16,220 nucleotides of DNA from JBDZUZ01 sp040255445 (GCA_040255445.1 JBDZUZ010000085.1:1-16220); one strand, 5' to 3'. Positions 1 to 6,841 are shown, numbered from the stretch's first letter. Numbers and translations: made by a program. The notes: a model not told the origin generated them from the letters alone.

Positions 1-345
1 GTCGAGCTGCGGGCGGGGGCGATCGACTTCGCGTTCGGCGGGCGGGGGCCGGGGGCGGTGTGGAAGGGGGAGGCCGAACGGCTGCCGTGGCGGGACCGGT
101 TCGGGGTGATCGCCCGGACGACGCTGGACCTGCCGGCGGGGACGTGGCGGTTCCGGACGGTGTCGGATGATGGGGTGCGGGTGCGGGTGGGGGGCCAGCC
201 TGTGATCGAGAACTGGACCTGGCACGGGCCGACGACGGATGAGGGGGTGTACGAGGCCGCGGGCGGGCAGGTCGAGGTGGAGGTCGAGTACTTCGAGATT
301 GATGGGCACGCGGTGCTGCGGCTGGAGGTGGAGCCGGTGGAGTAG
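1..345 (+). CDS. C-terminal part of a PA14-like domain protein (5' end outside window)
   Basis: The open frame runs from the first base of the window to TAG at 343-345, so only the last 114 residues are visible and no start can be assigned. The segment reads as the end of a PA14-type beta-barrel: an aromatic/charged lead-in, a GTWRFRTVSDDGVRVRVGG stretch (the typical 'DDG-V-hydrophobic-V-G' core), then VIENWTWHG and a closing VEVEYFEIDGHAVLRLEVEP strand. PA14 modules usually bind carbohydrate or act as extracellular adhesion or sensing modules, often at the C-terminus of large secreted or surface proteins. The upstream catalytic or anchoring part is not seen, so no overall function is claimed. 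The next gene is the CAT tRNA, transcribed from its own promoter. Confidence 0.7.
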   Translation, partial: VELRAGAIDFAFGGRGPGAVWKGEAERLPWRDRFGVIARTTLDLPAGTWRFRTVSDDGVRVRVGGQPVIENWTWHGPTTDEGVYEAAGGQVEVEVEYFEIDGHAVLRLEVEPVE

Positions 346-370
346 GCGGGGCGTGGGGGACGTGCGGGGT

Positions 371-398
371 TTGCCGGCGGGCGGGATCGGGCTACGAT
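371..398 (+). promoter_or_regulatory. Sigma70-like promoter of the tRNA gene
   Basis: TTGCCG at 371-376 (-35) and TACGAT at 393-398 (-10) are separated by 16 bp and lie about 22 nt upstream of the tRNA 5' end. The placement fits a transcription start near 405. The same GCTACGAT string recurs upstream of astA (6904-6911). Confidence 0.5.
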
Positions 399-419
399 CG
401 TCGGTCCTTTGGGACAGAC

Positions 420-494
420 GCCGAGGTAGCTCAGCTGGTTTAGAGCGCTGGATTCATAACCCGGAGGTCGGCGGTTCAAGTCCGCCCCTCGGCA
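420..494 (+). tRNA. tRNA with anticodon CAT (probably elongator tRNA-Met)
   Basis: A complete 75-nt cloverleaf folds. The acceptor stem is 420-426 with 487-493, the D stem GCTC 429-432 with GAGC 443-446, and the anticodon loop 453-459 holds CAT at 455-457. The T stem is GGCGG 470-474 with CCGCC 482-486 around TTCAAGT. The discriminator is A494, and CCA is not encoded. Pair 1:72 is G:C and 11:24 is C:G, which argues against initiator tRNA. The anticodon stem has an A-C mismatch next to the loop (452/460). A CAT anticodon could also be tRNA-Ile2, the TilS substrate. The acceptor pairs 4 and 5 are G and A rather than the C4 and C5 that E. coli TilS prefers, so Met is favoured but Ile2 is not excluded. 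Confidence 0.92.
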
Positions 495-510
495 CTTCCT
501 GATTCAATCG

Positions 511-542
511 ACCGGCCCGCGATGCGGGTCGGTGTCGTTTTT
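511..542 (+). terminator. Intrinsic terminator after the tRNA
   Basis: A 10-bp stem (511-520 with 524-533, one G-T pair) closes a 3-nt GAT loop. It is followed by a run of five T at 538-542. It lies 16 nt after the tRNA and would end the short tRNA transcript. An ATG in its loop (522) is therefore unlikely to start the next gene. Confidence 0.75.
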
Positions 543-554
543 GGGGAGGCGTAC

Positions 555-869
555 ATGGATCCTGCCAATCAGCGTCGAACATCGGACGGTGTCGAGCTTC
601 TGCGGCGCACCTTCGTGGGCGATGATGCCGCGCATCGGGAGGCAGCGGACAAGGCGTTCGAGGACGCTGTCGTTGGGCAGGTCATTTATGAGGCGCGGCA
701 GGCCGCGGGGCTGACGCAGACGCAGCTGGCGAAGATGGTCGGGACGGACCAGGCGGTGATTTCGCGGCTGGAGGATGCGGACTACGAGGGGCACTCGCTG
801 GCGATGTTGCGGCGGATCGCGGAGGCGCTGGGGAAGAAGCTTGTCATCCGGTTTGTGGATGCGGCGTGA
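555..869 (+). CDS. Small XRE-family helix-turn-helix protein (HigA-like), solitary
   Basis: This 104-residue protein has a helical N-terminal arm (1-40) and a Cro/C1-type HTH at about 43-95. Recognisable segments are ARQAAGLTQTQLAKMVGT and QAVISRLEDADYEGHSLAMLRRIAEALGKKL. This layout is typical of HigA-type antitoxins and small stand-alone repressors that bind their own operator as dimers. I chose ATG 555 because GGGGAGG at 543-549 is a strong ribosome-binding site 5 nt upstream. The longer start at 522 lies inside the tRNA terminator hairpin. No HigB/RelE-like toxin is seen on either side: upstream is the tRNA, and downstream is a repeat-rich gap. It is therefore either an orphan or works with a distant partner. 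DNA binding is well supported; the target is unknown. Confidence 0.85.
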   Translation: MDPANQRRTSDGVELLRRTFVGDDAAHREAADKAFEDAVVGQVIYEARQAAGLTQTQLAKMVGTDQAVISRLEDADYEGHSLAMLRRIAEALGKKLVIRFVDAA

Positions 870-894
870 GTCTTTGGGGCAGCGGCGGGGTGGC

Positions 895-909
895 GCCTCC
901 TGCGGAGGC
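895..909. repeat. Short palindrome (6-bp stem, TGC loop)
   Basis: GCCTCC at 895-900 pairs with GGAGGC at 904-909 around TGC. It lies 26 nt after the XRE stop. There is no T tract. It may help end or stabilise the XRE transcript. Confidence 0.4.
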
Positions 910-948
910 TCTGGAGATTGAGAGGCGTTGGCAGAGCGCGGCCTCGGA

Positions 949-968
949 CCCACGGCTCACGCCGTGGG
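949..968. repeat. Perfect palindrome, 8-bp stem with TCAC loop
   Basis: CCCACGGC (949-956) pairs perfectly with GCCGTGGG (961-968) around TCAC. It pairs in style with the next hairpin, whose loop is TTAC. There is no T tract on either strand. Confidence 0.6.
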
Positions 969-980
969 CAAGATTCTGGC

Positions 981-996
981 GCACCCTTACGGGTGC
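981..996. repeat. Perfect palindrome, 6-bp stem with TTAC loop
   Basis: GCACCC (981-986) pairs with GGGTGC (991-996) around TTAC. It sits 12 bp after the TCAC-loop hairpin. The stems are unrelated in sequence, but the loops share TYAC, suggesting one repeat family. Confidence 0.5.
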
Positions 997-1124
997 TCTC
1001 GGAGGGGTGGCGGCGGGGGTGATCGGGGGTGCGCGGGTGGTGCGCTTGGGTGGGGCGGTGCGCTTCGGTGGGCGTGGCCTCTGCGCTGGTCCGGGGTGTG
1101 CAAGGACACGGGTGCGTGGAAGAA

Positions 1125-1157
1125 GCACCGATGTTCAGAGCAACATCGGTGCCACGC
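1125..1157 (+). repeat. Hairpin element C: 11-bp stem, CAGAGC loop, CACGC tail
   Basis: GCACCGATGTT (1125-1135) pairs perfectly with AACATCGGTGC (1142-1152) around CAGAGC (1136-1141), followed directly by CACGC (1153-1157). The loop and the GTGCCACGC tail recur in the hairpins at 10882-10919 (minus strand, loop CAAAGC) and 10981-11018 (plus strand, loop CAGAGC, tail GTGGCACGC). The 3' arm leads straight into 18-bp tandem units. Confidence 0.75.
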
Positions 1158-1201
1158 AAGGCAGAGGTGCCACGTGAGGCAAAGGTGCCATGTCGGGCGA
1201 T
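1148..1201 (+). repeat. Three tandem 18-bp degenerate units
   Basis: Units at 1148-1165, 1166-1183 and 1184-1201 each begin GGTGCCA. Units 1 and 2 share GGTGCCACG and AGGCA, while unit 3 is more diverged. A further partial GCCAC follows at 1202-1206, directly before the stop codon of the PreA-like gene. The first unit overlaps the 3' arm of hairpin C, so the array looks like reiteration of the element's tail. The units are too short, too few and unspaced for CRISPR. Confidence 0.7.
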
Positions 1202-1206
1202 GCCAC

Positions 1207-2409
1207 TCACAGCGTTTGCGATTGCGCGACGAAGCGGTCGCCGTCCCAGTCGGTGTCGCGTTGCACGGCGTTCGCGGAGGCGCGTTCGGCGGCGCGGGCG
1301 GCGCGTTGGCGCGTGACGAGCTCGGAGTGGGGGACGAAGTAGGGGAGGGCGCGGCCGCGGAACTGGTCGATGCTGGTGAAGTTGTGGCGGTGCATGAAGG
1401 CGGCGAGCTGGTCCTTGAGGCGGTGGATGAGGCGGTAGCCGTGGATCATGACGCCGGTGCAGACCTGGACGGTGTCGGCGCCGACGAGGAGGTACTGGGC
1501 GGCATCGTCGCCGTTCTCGACGCCGCCGATGGCGTGGAGCGAGCGGCGCGCCCGACGGGGGGCGCGATCGCTGAAATCCTCCTCGATCATCCGCGAGAGC
1601 TCCATCACCATGCGGAGCGCGATGGGCCGCACCGCGCGGCCGGAGTAGCCGCCGGGTGTTGAGTAGCCCTCGACGGTGGGCTCGGGGCGGAGCGTGTCGA
1701 GGTTGACCGACATCACCGAGAGGATGGTGTTGATGCCGCAGACGCCCTCGAGCCCGGCGCCCAGGCACGCCCGGCCCGCGGCGGTGATGTCGGTGATGTT
1801 GGGGGTGAGCTTGGCCCACACGGGGATGCGGGCGAGGTCGTTGATCCAGCCGCAGACCTCGGCGAGGAGCTCGGGGTCCTGGCCCATCGCCGAGCCCATG
1901 CGGCGCTCGGGGAGGCCGTGGGGGCAGGAGAAGTTGATCTCCAGCGCATCGACGCCGGTCTCCTGCACGCGGCCGACGATCTCGGCCCAGGCATCGCGGT
2001 TGTACTCCTCCATGATGGTGGCGATCAGCACGCGGTCGGGGTACGTGTCCTTGAGGCGTTTGAAGTCGGCGAGCCACTGGGCGAAGGGGCGGTCGCTGAT
2101 GAGCTCGATGTTTTCCCAGCCGACGATCTCGCCGTCGCGCTGCATCGCGCCGGCTTCGACTCTGCCATCACCGCCGACACGCAGGCGGGCATATCGCGGC
2201 GAGACGTTGACGATGCGGGTGTGGTCGAGGCAGACGGTCTTGCAGACGACGCCGCCCCAGCCCTCATCGAAGGCCTTGGCGATGACGTTGGCGTTGGTGC
2301 CCGGGGGGCCCGAGGCGATCACGAACGGATTGGGCAGGCGCAGGCCATCGACCTGGACCGAGAGGTCCACGGGCGCGGCGGCGTGGGGGGTCGGGGTCCG
2401 ATCGGGCAT
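1207..2409 (-). CDS. PreA/DHOD-family flavin oxidoreductase (dihydropyrimidine dehydrogenase-like)
   Basis: This 400-residue protein has an FMN-binding TIM barrel of the dihydroorotate/dihydropyrimidine dehydrogenase family. The visible motifs are LRLPNPFVIASGPPGT (23-38), VVCKTVCLD (54-62), ALEINFSCPHG (155-165) with the expected catalytic Cys162, the FMN-contacting VWAKLTPN (197-204), and INT (227-229). A phosphate-binding AIGGVENGDDAAQYLLVGAD follows at 293-312. These match the PreA subunit and the C-terminal half of eukaryotic DPD, which reduce uracil and thymine. E. coli PreA ends in two 4Fe-4S clusters. Here the C-terminus (about 340-400) has no CxxCxxC pattern, so the electron route must differ, or the substrate does. 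No PreT partner is next to it. I chose ATG 2407-2409; the frame is open further upstream, but nothing there looks like protein. No SD is present, and a TAAACT hexamer sits 8 nt upstream. It is divergent from the M48 gene. Confidence 0.82.
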   Translation of the reverse strand: MPDRTPTPHAAAPVDLSVQVDGLRLPNPFVIASGPPGTNANVIAKAFDEGWGGVVCKTVCLDHTRIVNVSPRYARLRVGGDGRVEAGAMQRDGEIVGWENIELISDRPFAQWLADFKRLKDTYPDRVLIATIMEEYNRDAWAEIVGRVQETGVDALEINFSCPHGLPERRMGSAMGQDPELLAEVCGWINDLARIPVWAKLTPNITDITAAGRACLGAGLEGVCGINTILSVMSVNLDTLRPEPTVEGYSTPGGYSGRAVRPIALRMVMELSRMIEEDFSDRAPRRARRSLHAIGGVENGDDAAQYLLVGADTVQVCTGVMIHGYRLIHRLKDQLAAFMHRHNFTSIDQFRGRALPYFVPHSELVTRQRAARAAERASANAVQRDTDWDGDRFVAQSQTL

Positions 2410-2417
2410 AGGGCGGG

Positions 2418-2423
2418 AGTTTA
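2418..2423 (-). promoter_or_regulatory. Possible -10 element of the PreA-like gene (leaderless start)
   Basis: On the minus strand TAAACT (2423 down to 2418) lies 8 nt before the ATG, and the gap holds no SD. Transcription would begin at or next to the start codon. I see no good -35. Confidence 0.35.
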
Positions 2424-2504
2424 GGGCGGGGGTAGCGGGGTTGGGATTGGAGGATGCGCAGGGTGGGGCGTGGGCGGCTAGGCTCCGGGCGAACTGTCGC
2501 ATCC

Positions 2505-3962
2505 ATGCTGCATCTGCTTGTCATCCTCATCTTCGTGCCGCTGCACCTGTACGACGGCCCCTCGTCGTGGGGGGAGGGGTTTTTTTCGCCGCCGCGGGGC
2601 GGGGCGTGGTGGACGGGGGTGCCGCTCTCGATGCTGGGGCTGTGGGGGGTGACGCAGGCGTATGTCGCGGCGTGCGGGCGGCGGCTGGACCGGCGGGGGG
2701 AGGTCGACGCGATCCGCAAGGCGGAGACGGCGGTGCTGGCGTTCCGGCTGGCGTGCGTGGCGATCCTGTGCGCGGGGGTGTACCTGCTGGGGTGGCTGGA
2801 GGCGGTGCGGGCGGTGGTTGGGGATCTGCCGGCGGTGGATGAGGTGATCGCCGCGGCGCCGGCGATCGCCGGGCTGGTGGCGGGGTGGTGGACGCTGTAC
2901 CCGATCGAGCGGCGGCTGCGCGAGGCGATGATGATGCGGCACCTGCACGAGGGCCGCACGCTCTACGCGCCGCCGAGCCGCTGGAAGTTCGTCCTCGCCG
3001 GGCTGCGGCACAACCTCCTGATCGTGGCGATCCCGATCACGCTGATCATCGGTTGGCAGGAGATGGTGGAGGACTACGCGGCCTCGCACCGCGGGTGGGC
3101 GCGGAGCCTGGATGGGTTGACGCCGGTGCTCGCGCAGATCGCGGGCGCGGTGGTGGTGTTCGCGATGACGCCGGCGATCCTGCGGCTGGTGTGGGATGCA
3201 ACGCCGATCGGCGAGGGGCCGCTGCGGTCGATGATCCGCGAGACGTGTGCGCGGTACCGCGTGCGGGTGCGGGGGCCGCTGCTCTGGAAGACGGGGGGCA
3301 CGATTTTGAATGGCGCGATCCTGGGGCTGGTGTGGCCGTTCCGGTATCTGCTGTTTACCGATGCGCTCTTGGACAGCCTGACGACGCGGCAGCTCGAGGG
3401 TGTGGTGGCGCACGAGGTGGCGCACGTGCGGCGGCGGCATTTGCTGTGGCTGGCGGCGAGTGTGCTGGCGGTGTTGATCGTGACGGGGTGGGGGGCGGAA
3501 CTGGCGGATCGGGTGTTTGACCTCGGGCTCGCCGCGGACCCGCACAGCGCAACGCTGGTGTCGGTGGGGTCGCTGGTGGTGGCGGGGTTTGCTTTCGGGT
3601 TCGTGAGCCGGCGGTTCGAGTGGCAGGCGGATGCTTTCGCGGTGCAGCATCTGTCGCGGACTGGCGCGGGTGGTGTGGCTGGTGAAGGCGATGCGGAGAC
3701 TGATGGGCGGATCACGGCGGAGGCCGCGGCGTCGATGGCCGGCGCGCTCACCGTGGTGGCCGAGCTCAACGGCATGAGCATCGATAAGTTCACCTGGCGG
3801 CACGGGTCGATCGCTGAGAGGCGGCGGCGGGTGCTCGCGCTGGTGGGGACGCCGGTTGCGCGGTCGAAGATCGATCGGCAGGTGGGGTGGATCAAGATCG
3901 CCGCGGCGGCGATGCTGCTGGTGGGGATGACGCCCCTGATCGTCGGTCTTGTGATAGGTTGA
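2505..3962 (+). CDS. M48-family membrane zinc metalloprotease (HtpX/Ste24-like)
   Basis: This 485-residue polytopic membrane protein carries the M48 active site: HEVAH at 303-307, the third zinc ligand Glu372 in FEWQADAF, and HGSIAERRRRV at 433-443, which stands where the family usually has an HPS segment. Hydrophobic stretches at about 1-17, 40-55, 78-98, 112-132, 168-185, 208-228, 314-330, 350-368 and 465-483 suggest up to nine membrane segments. M48 enzymes degrade damaged or misfolded membrane proteins, and the catalytic face is probably cytoplasmic. I chose ATG 2505 because the protein then begins with the hydrophobic MLHLLVILIF. A longer frame opens at 2454 but adds only a basic, non-domain stretch. 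There is no clear SD; TAGGCT at 2479-2484 could be a -10 giving a leader of about 14 nt. The exact substrate is unknown. The M20 gene follows after 36 bp, probably in the same transcript. Confidence 0.87.
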   Translation: MLHLLVILIFVPLHLYDGPSSWGEGFFSPPRGGAWWTGVPLSMLGLWGVTQAYVAACGRRLDRRGEVDAIRKAETAVLAFRLACVAILCAGVYLLGWLEAVRAVVGDLPAVDEVIAAAPAIAGLVAGWWTLYPIERRLREAMMMRHLHEGRTLYAPPSRWKFVLAGLRHNLLIVAIPITLIIGWQEMVEDYAASHRGWARSLDGLTPVLAQIAGAVVVFAMTPAILRLVWDATPIGEGPLRSMIRETCARYRVRVRGPLLWKTGGTILNGAILGLVWPFRYLLFTDALLDSLTTRQLEGVVAHEVAHVRRRHLLWLAASVLAVLIVTGWGAELADRVFDLGLAADPHSATLVSVGSLVVAGFAFGFVSRRFEWQADAFAVQHLSRTGAGGVAGEGDAETDGRITAEAAASMAGALTVVAELNGMSIDKFTWRHGSIAERRRRVLALVGTPVARSKIDRQVGWIKIAAAAMLLVGMTPLIVGLVIG

Positions 3963-3998
3963 GGGCCGGCCGCGGCGGCCGAGAGAGGGTTTCGAGCG

Positions 3999-5225
3999 AT
4001 GCAGCAACTCAGCGAACGCGAGGCCAGGGTCTGCCGCGCGATCGAGGCGAAGCGAGAGTTTCTTCTCGGGGATCTCAGGCGGCATGTCGAGATCCCCACG
4101 GGGATGAGCAATCCCAGCGCGATCGAGGAAGAGCGAAACATTTTCACGACGCGGCTGGCGAAGCTGGGGGCTTCGATCAGCCTGGTGCCGGGGCAGCCCA
4201 AGGACGACTGGCTGACGCAGGGCGAGCCGGTGCACGCGATCCCATCGACAGCGGTGTGTCACCGGCTGCACCAGCCGGGGACGCGGGCGCGGGTTCTGCT
4301 CGCGGGGCATCTGGACACGGTGCACGATCCTGATGGGGAGTTTCAGAAGCTGACGATCGCGCCCGATGGCAAGACGGCGGTGGGGCCGGGGTGCGTTGAT
4401 ATGAAGGGCGGGCTGGTGATCGCGGTGGCCGCGCTGGAGGCGCTGGAAGAGTGCGGCGTCGCGGCCTCGTGGGGCTTCACGCTGAATGCTGATGAGGAGA
4501 CGGGGACGTATCACTCGGATGCGACACTGCGGAAGGAAGCGGCGGGGTTCGATGTGGGGATTGCGCTGGAGCCCGCGCTGCCCGGCGGTGAGCTCGCGAT
4601 CGAGCGGCCCGGGAGCGGTCAGTTCATGATCGAGACGCGGGGGCGGGCAGCGCATGTCGGGCGGGCGTTCACGGAGGGTGTGTCGGCGGTGACGGCGCTG
4701 GCGGAGTGCCTGGTGAAGGTTGCGAAGATGCCGCAGCCGGAGCGCGGGATGATCGCGAGCGTGGGGCCGCTGGAGGGCGGGGCGACGACCAACGCGGTGC
4801 CGGATCGCGCGCGGGGCTGGGGGAATGTGCGGTTCATGACGCCGGAGATCGGGCACGAGCTCGGGCAGATGCTCGATGCGCTGGCGACCGATGACAAGGC
4901 TCTGCCGCGGGTGATCGTGAAGCGGAGTTTTCATCGGCCGAGCAAACCGCTGACGCCGGGGACGCAGGCGCTGGCGCTGATGGCGCGGGGCGCGGCGGAG
5001 GACCTGGGGCAGAAGCTGCCGTTCGCCAAGACCGGCGGGGTGTGCGATGGGAACAACCTGCAGGCGGCGGGGCTGCCGACGATCGACACGCTGGGGGTGC
5101 GGGGCGGGGGCCTGCACACGCCGACGGAGTGGATCGAGTTGGCCAGCCTGGTGGAGCGGTGCCAGTTGCTGGCGGTGTTGATTTCGCGGCTGAGCGAGCG
5201 GGGGTTGGTGACGCCGGCGGAGTGA
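3999..5225 (+). CDS. M20-family metallohydrolase; candidate N-succinylglutamate desuccinylase
   Basis: This 408-residue protein has the complete dinuclear metal site of M20 peptidases. The residues are HLD (His104, catalytic Asp106), GCVDMKGG (bridging Asp134), DEETG (Glu166 general base, Glu167 ligand), LEP (Glu191) and GGGLHTPTEW (His373). RGRAAHVG at 214-221 marks the lid/dimer domain. The layout is closest to the ArgE/DapE/carboxypeptidase G2 branch, which cleaves N-acyl amino acids; carboxypeptidase G2 releases glutamate from N-acyl-glutamates. It is cytoplasmic, with no signal peptide. ATG 3999 has AGAGAGG about 10 nt upstream. It lies 126 bp before the aminotransferase of the ast-like cluster, on the same strand. 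No M14-type AstE is visible here, so I infer it may release glutamate from N-succinylglutamate. Family assignment is firm; the substrate is inference. Confidence 0.85.
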   Translation: MQQLSEREARVCRAIEAKREFLLGDLRRHVEIPTGMSNPSAIEEERNIFTTRLAKLGASISLVPGQPKDDWLTQGEPVHAIPSTAVCHRLHQPGTRARVLLAGHLDTVHDPDGEFQKLTIAPDGKTAVGPGCVDMKGGLVIAVAALEALEECGVAASWGFTLNADEETGTYHSDATLRKEAAGFDVGIALEPALPGGELAIERPGSGQFMIETRGRAAHVGRAFTEGVSAVTALAECLVKVAKMPQPERGMIASVGPLEGGATTNAVPDRARGWGNVRFMTPEIGHELGQMLDALATDDKALPRVIVKRSFHRPSKPLTPGTQALALMARGAAEDLGQKLPFAKTGGVCDGNNLQAAGLPTIDTLGVRGGGLHTPTEWIELASLVERCQLLAVLISRLSERGLVTPAE

Positions 5226-5351
5226 GGGGCGGCGGTTCAGCGAGAGACGCGGAAGAACCGATGAATATGCGTGCCGATGCGGTTGTCGGCCCGGCGATCA
5301 TCGCCGCCGCGCCCTCGCCTAACCTTCACGCACAGTCTTCGAGGAGTGATC

Positions 5352-6821
5352 ATGACGCAGACGACCGCATCGAGTTCATCCGCCCACGGCACCCAGACCT
5401 CGGGGGCGAAGCTGCGATCCAGCCCGGCTGTCGAGCAGGCGGTCGCGGCGATCGTGAGCGAGGTCCGCGCCCGCTCGGCGGAGGTGACCGATGTGCGTCC
5501 GCCCAACGCGGCGCTCAAGGCCGACTACGAGGCGCTGATGAAGCGGGCGGCGGATGTCCGCGGCCGCGGGCTGCTGTACCCGTACATCGGTTCGGGCGTC
5601 GGCAACGGCGCGCTGGTTGAGCTGGCGGATGGCTCGGTCAAGTGGGACATGATCTGCGGCATCGGTGTGCACTTCTTCGGGCACTCGGAGCCCGAGCTGA
5701 TCGCCGAGGCCGTTCGCGCGGGCATCGATGACACGGTCAAGCACGGCAATCTGCAGTCGAACTTCGAGCCTTATGAGTTCGCCGAGACGCTGCTGACCGA
5801 GGCGAAGAAGAACAGCCGGCTCAAGCACGCTTACATCGCGACCAGCGGCGCGATGGCGAACGAGAACGCGCTCAAGGTGTGTTTCCAGAAGCACGCCCCG
5901 GCCAGCCGCGTGCTCGCTTTCAAGGACTGCTTCATGGGGCGGTCGCTGACGATGGTGCAGATCGGCGATTCGGCGAACGGGCGCGAGGGGCTGCCGCTCA
6001 ACACGCTGGTCGACTACATGCCGTTCTATGACCCCGCCGCGGCGGAGCGGATGGGCAAGGCCCGGTACATCGACATGTGCGTGTGGCACCTGCAGCAGTA
6101 CATCGACCGGTACCCGGGGCAGCACGCCTGCTTCATCTTCGAGCTTGTGCAGGGCGAGGGCGGGTTCAACGTCGGCGACCGCGACTACTTCAAGGCGCTG
6201 ATGGATGTGTGCCGGGCGAACAAGATCGCGATCTGGGACGACGAGATCCAGACCTTCGGCCGCACGCAGCGCATGTTCGCGTACGAGCACTTCAACCTGG
6301 GCGAGTATGTTGATGTGTTCTGCGTCGGCAAGCTGTCGCAGGCGTGCGTGACCTGCTTCACGGAGGACTACAACCCCAAGCCGGGCCTGCTCAGCGGGAC
6401 ATTTACGGGCGAGGGTGTGAGCTTCCGCGTGGGCCAGCGGATCCTCGAGCGGCTGCGCGATGGGGACTACTACGGCGACAACGGCCGGATGGCGCAGCTG
6501 CACAACGGGTTCCGCGAGCAGGTGAAGGCGCTGATCGCGAAGCACCCCAACTGGTTCCCGGATGTTCCGGAGATCGGCGGCGGGGGCGAGAAGCTCATGG
6601 GCGGCGTCGGCGGCATGATGCGGTTCACACCGTTCGGCGGCAAGAAGGACAAGGTGACCGCGGCATGCCGTGCGTGCTTCGACGAGGGCGTGATCCTCTT
6701 CTACTGCGGGCACGGGCCGTACCACCTGCGGGTGCTGCCGCCGATGGGCGTGATGAAGAACGAGGACTGGCCGCGGGTCTTCGCCTGCATCGAGAAGGGG
6801 CTGGCGAAGGTGGCGGGGTGA
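5352..6821 (+). CDS. Class III PLP-dependent aminotransferase (candidate succinylornithine transaminase)
   Basis: This 489-residue protein has a fold type I, class III layout. SGAMANENALK (165-175) stands for the usual SG-x-EA-x-E-ALK segment. DDEIQTFGRT (296-305) contains the cofactor Asp297, and VGKLSQ carries the probable Schiff-base Lys327. SGTFTGEGVSF (348-358) is the segment from the other subunit. The lysine context resembles lysine 6-aminotransferases more than the K-x-GGG of classical AstC/ArgD. ATG 5352 has GAGGAG at 5341-5346, and the frame extends to GTG 5271 without domain sense. Between M20 and astA, and followed by astD, it most likely turns N-succinylornithine into N-succinylglutamate semialdehyde, transferring the amino group to 2-oxoglutarate. 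Ornithine, lysine or putrescine are alternative substrates. TAACCT at 5320-5325 may be a -10. Confidence 0.85.
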   Translation: MTQTTASSSSAHGTQTSGAKLRSSPAVEQAVAAIVSEVRARSAEVTDVRPPNAALKADYEALMKRAADVRGRGLLYPYIGSGVGNGALVELADGSVKWDMICGIGVHFFGHSEPELIAEAVRAGIDDTVKHGNLQSNFEPYEFAETLLTEAKKNSRLKHAYIATSGAMANENALKVCFQKHAPASRVLAFKDCFMGRSLTMVQIGDSANGREGLPLNTLVDYMPFYDPAAAERMGKARYIDMCVWHLQQYIDRYPGQHACFIFELVQGEGGFNVGDRDYFKALMDVCRANKIAIWDDEIQTFGRTQRMFAYEHFNLGEYVDVFCVGKLSQACVTCFTEDYNPKPGLLSGTFTGEGVSFRVGQRILERLRDGDYYGDNGRMAQLHNGFREQVKALIAKHPNWFPDVPEIGGGGEKLMGGVGGMMRFTPFGGKKDKVTAACRACFDEGVILFYCGHGPYHLRVLPPMGVMKNEDWPRVFACIEKGLAKVAG

Positions 6822-6841
6822 GCCGATAGGCCACCGGAAGG

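Larger units (their letters stand above)
870..1206. other. Convergent intergenic region rich in palindromes
   Basis: These 337 bp lie between the 3' ends of the XRE gene (+) and the PreA-like gene (-). I see no convincing protein gene; the open frames crossing it have no domain sense and no ribosome-binding site. It holds palindromes at 895-909, 949-968, 981-996 and 1125-1152, and three 18-bp tandem units at 1148-1201. Stretch 1000-1120 is G-rich without clear structure. Confidence 0.7.

Noticed and set aside
522..554. Earlier ATG for the XRE gene
   Set aside because: It lies in the loop of the tRNA terminator and lacks an SD, whereas ATG 555 has a strong SD.
866..1177. Possible small protein in the gap after the XRE gene
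   Set aside because: Gly/Arg/Val-rich, with no domain, and it runs through the palindromes and tandem units.
1148..1201. CRISPR array
   Set aside because: The 18-bp units are contiguous, without spacers, and only three are present.
782..2077. Minus-strand open frame crossing the intergenic gap and the XRE gene
   Set aside because: Arg/Pro/His-rich translation in a different frame from the PreA-like gene; it overlaps the palindromic gap and two better genes.
2478..5117. Very long minus-strand open frame (879 codons) opposite the M48 and M20 genes
   Set aside because: It is a composition shadow: Arg/Pro/His-rich, no domain sense, and it lies opposite two genes with complete catalytic motifs.
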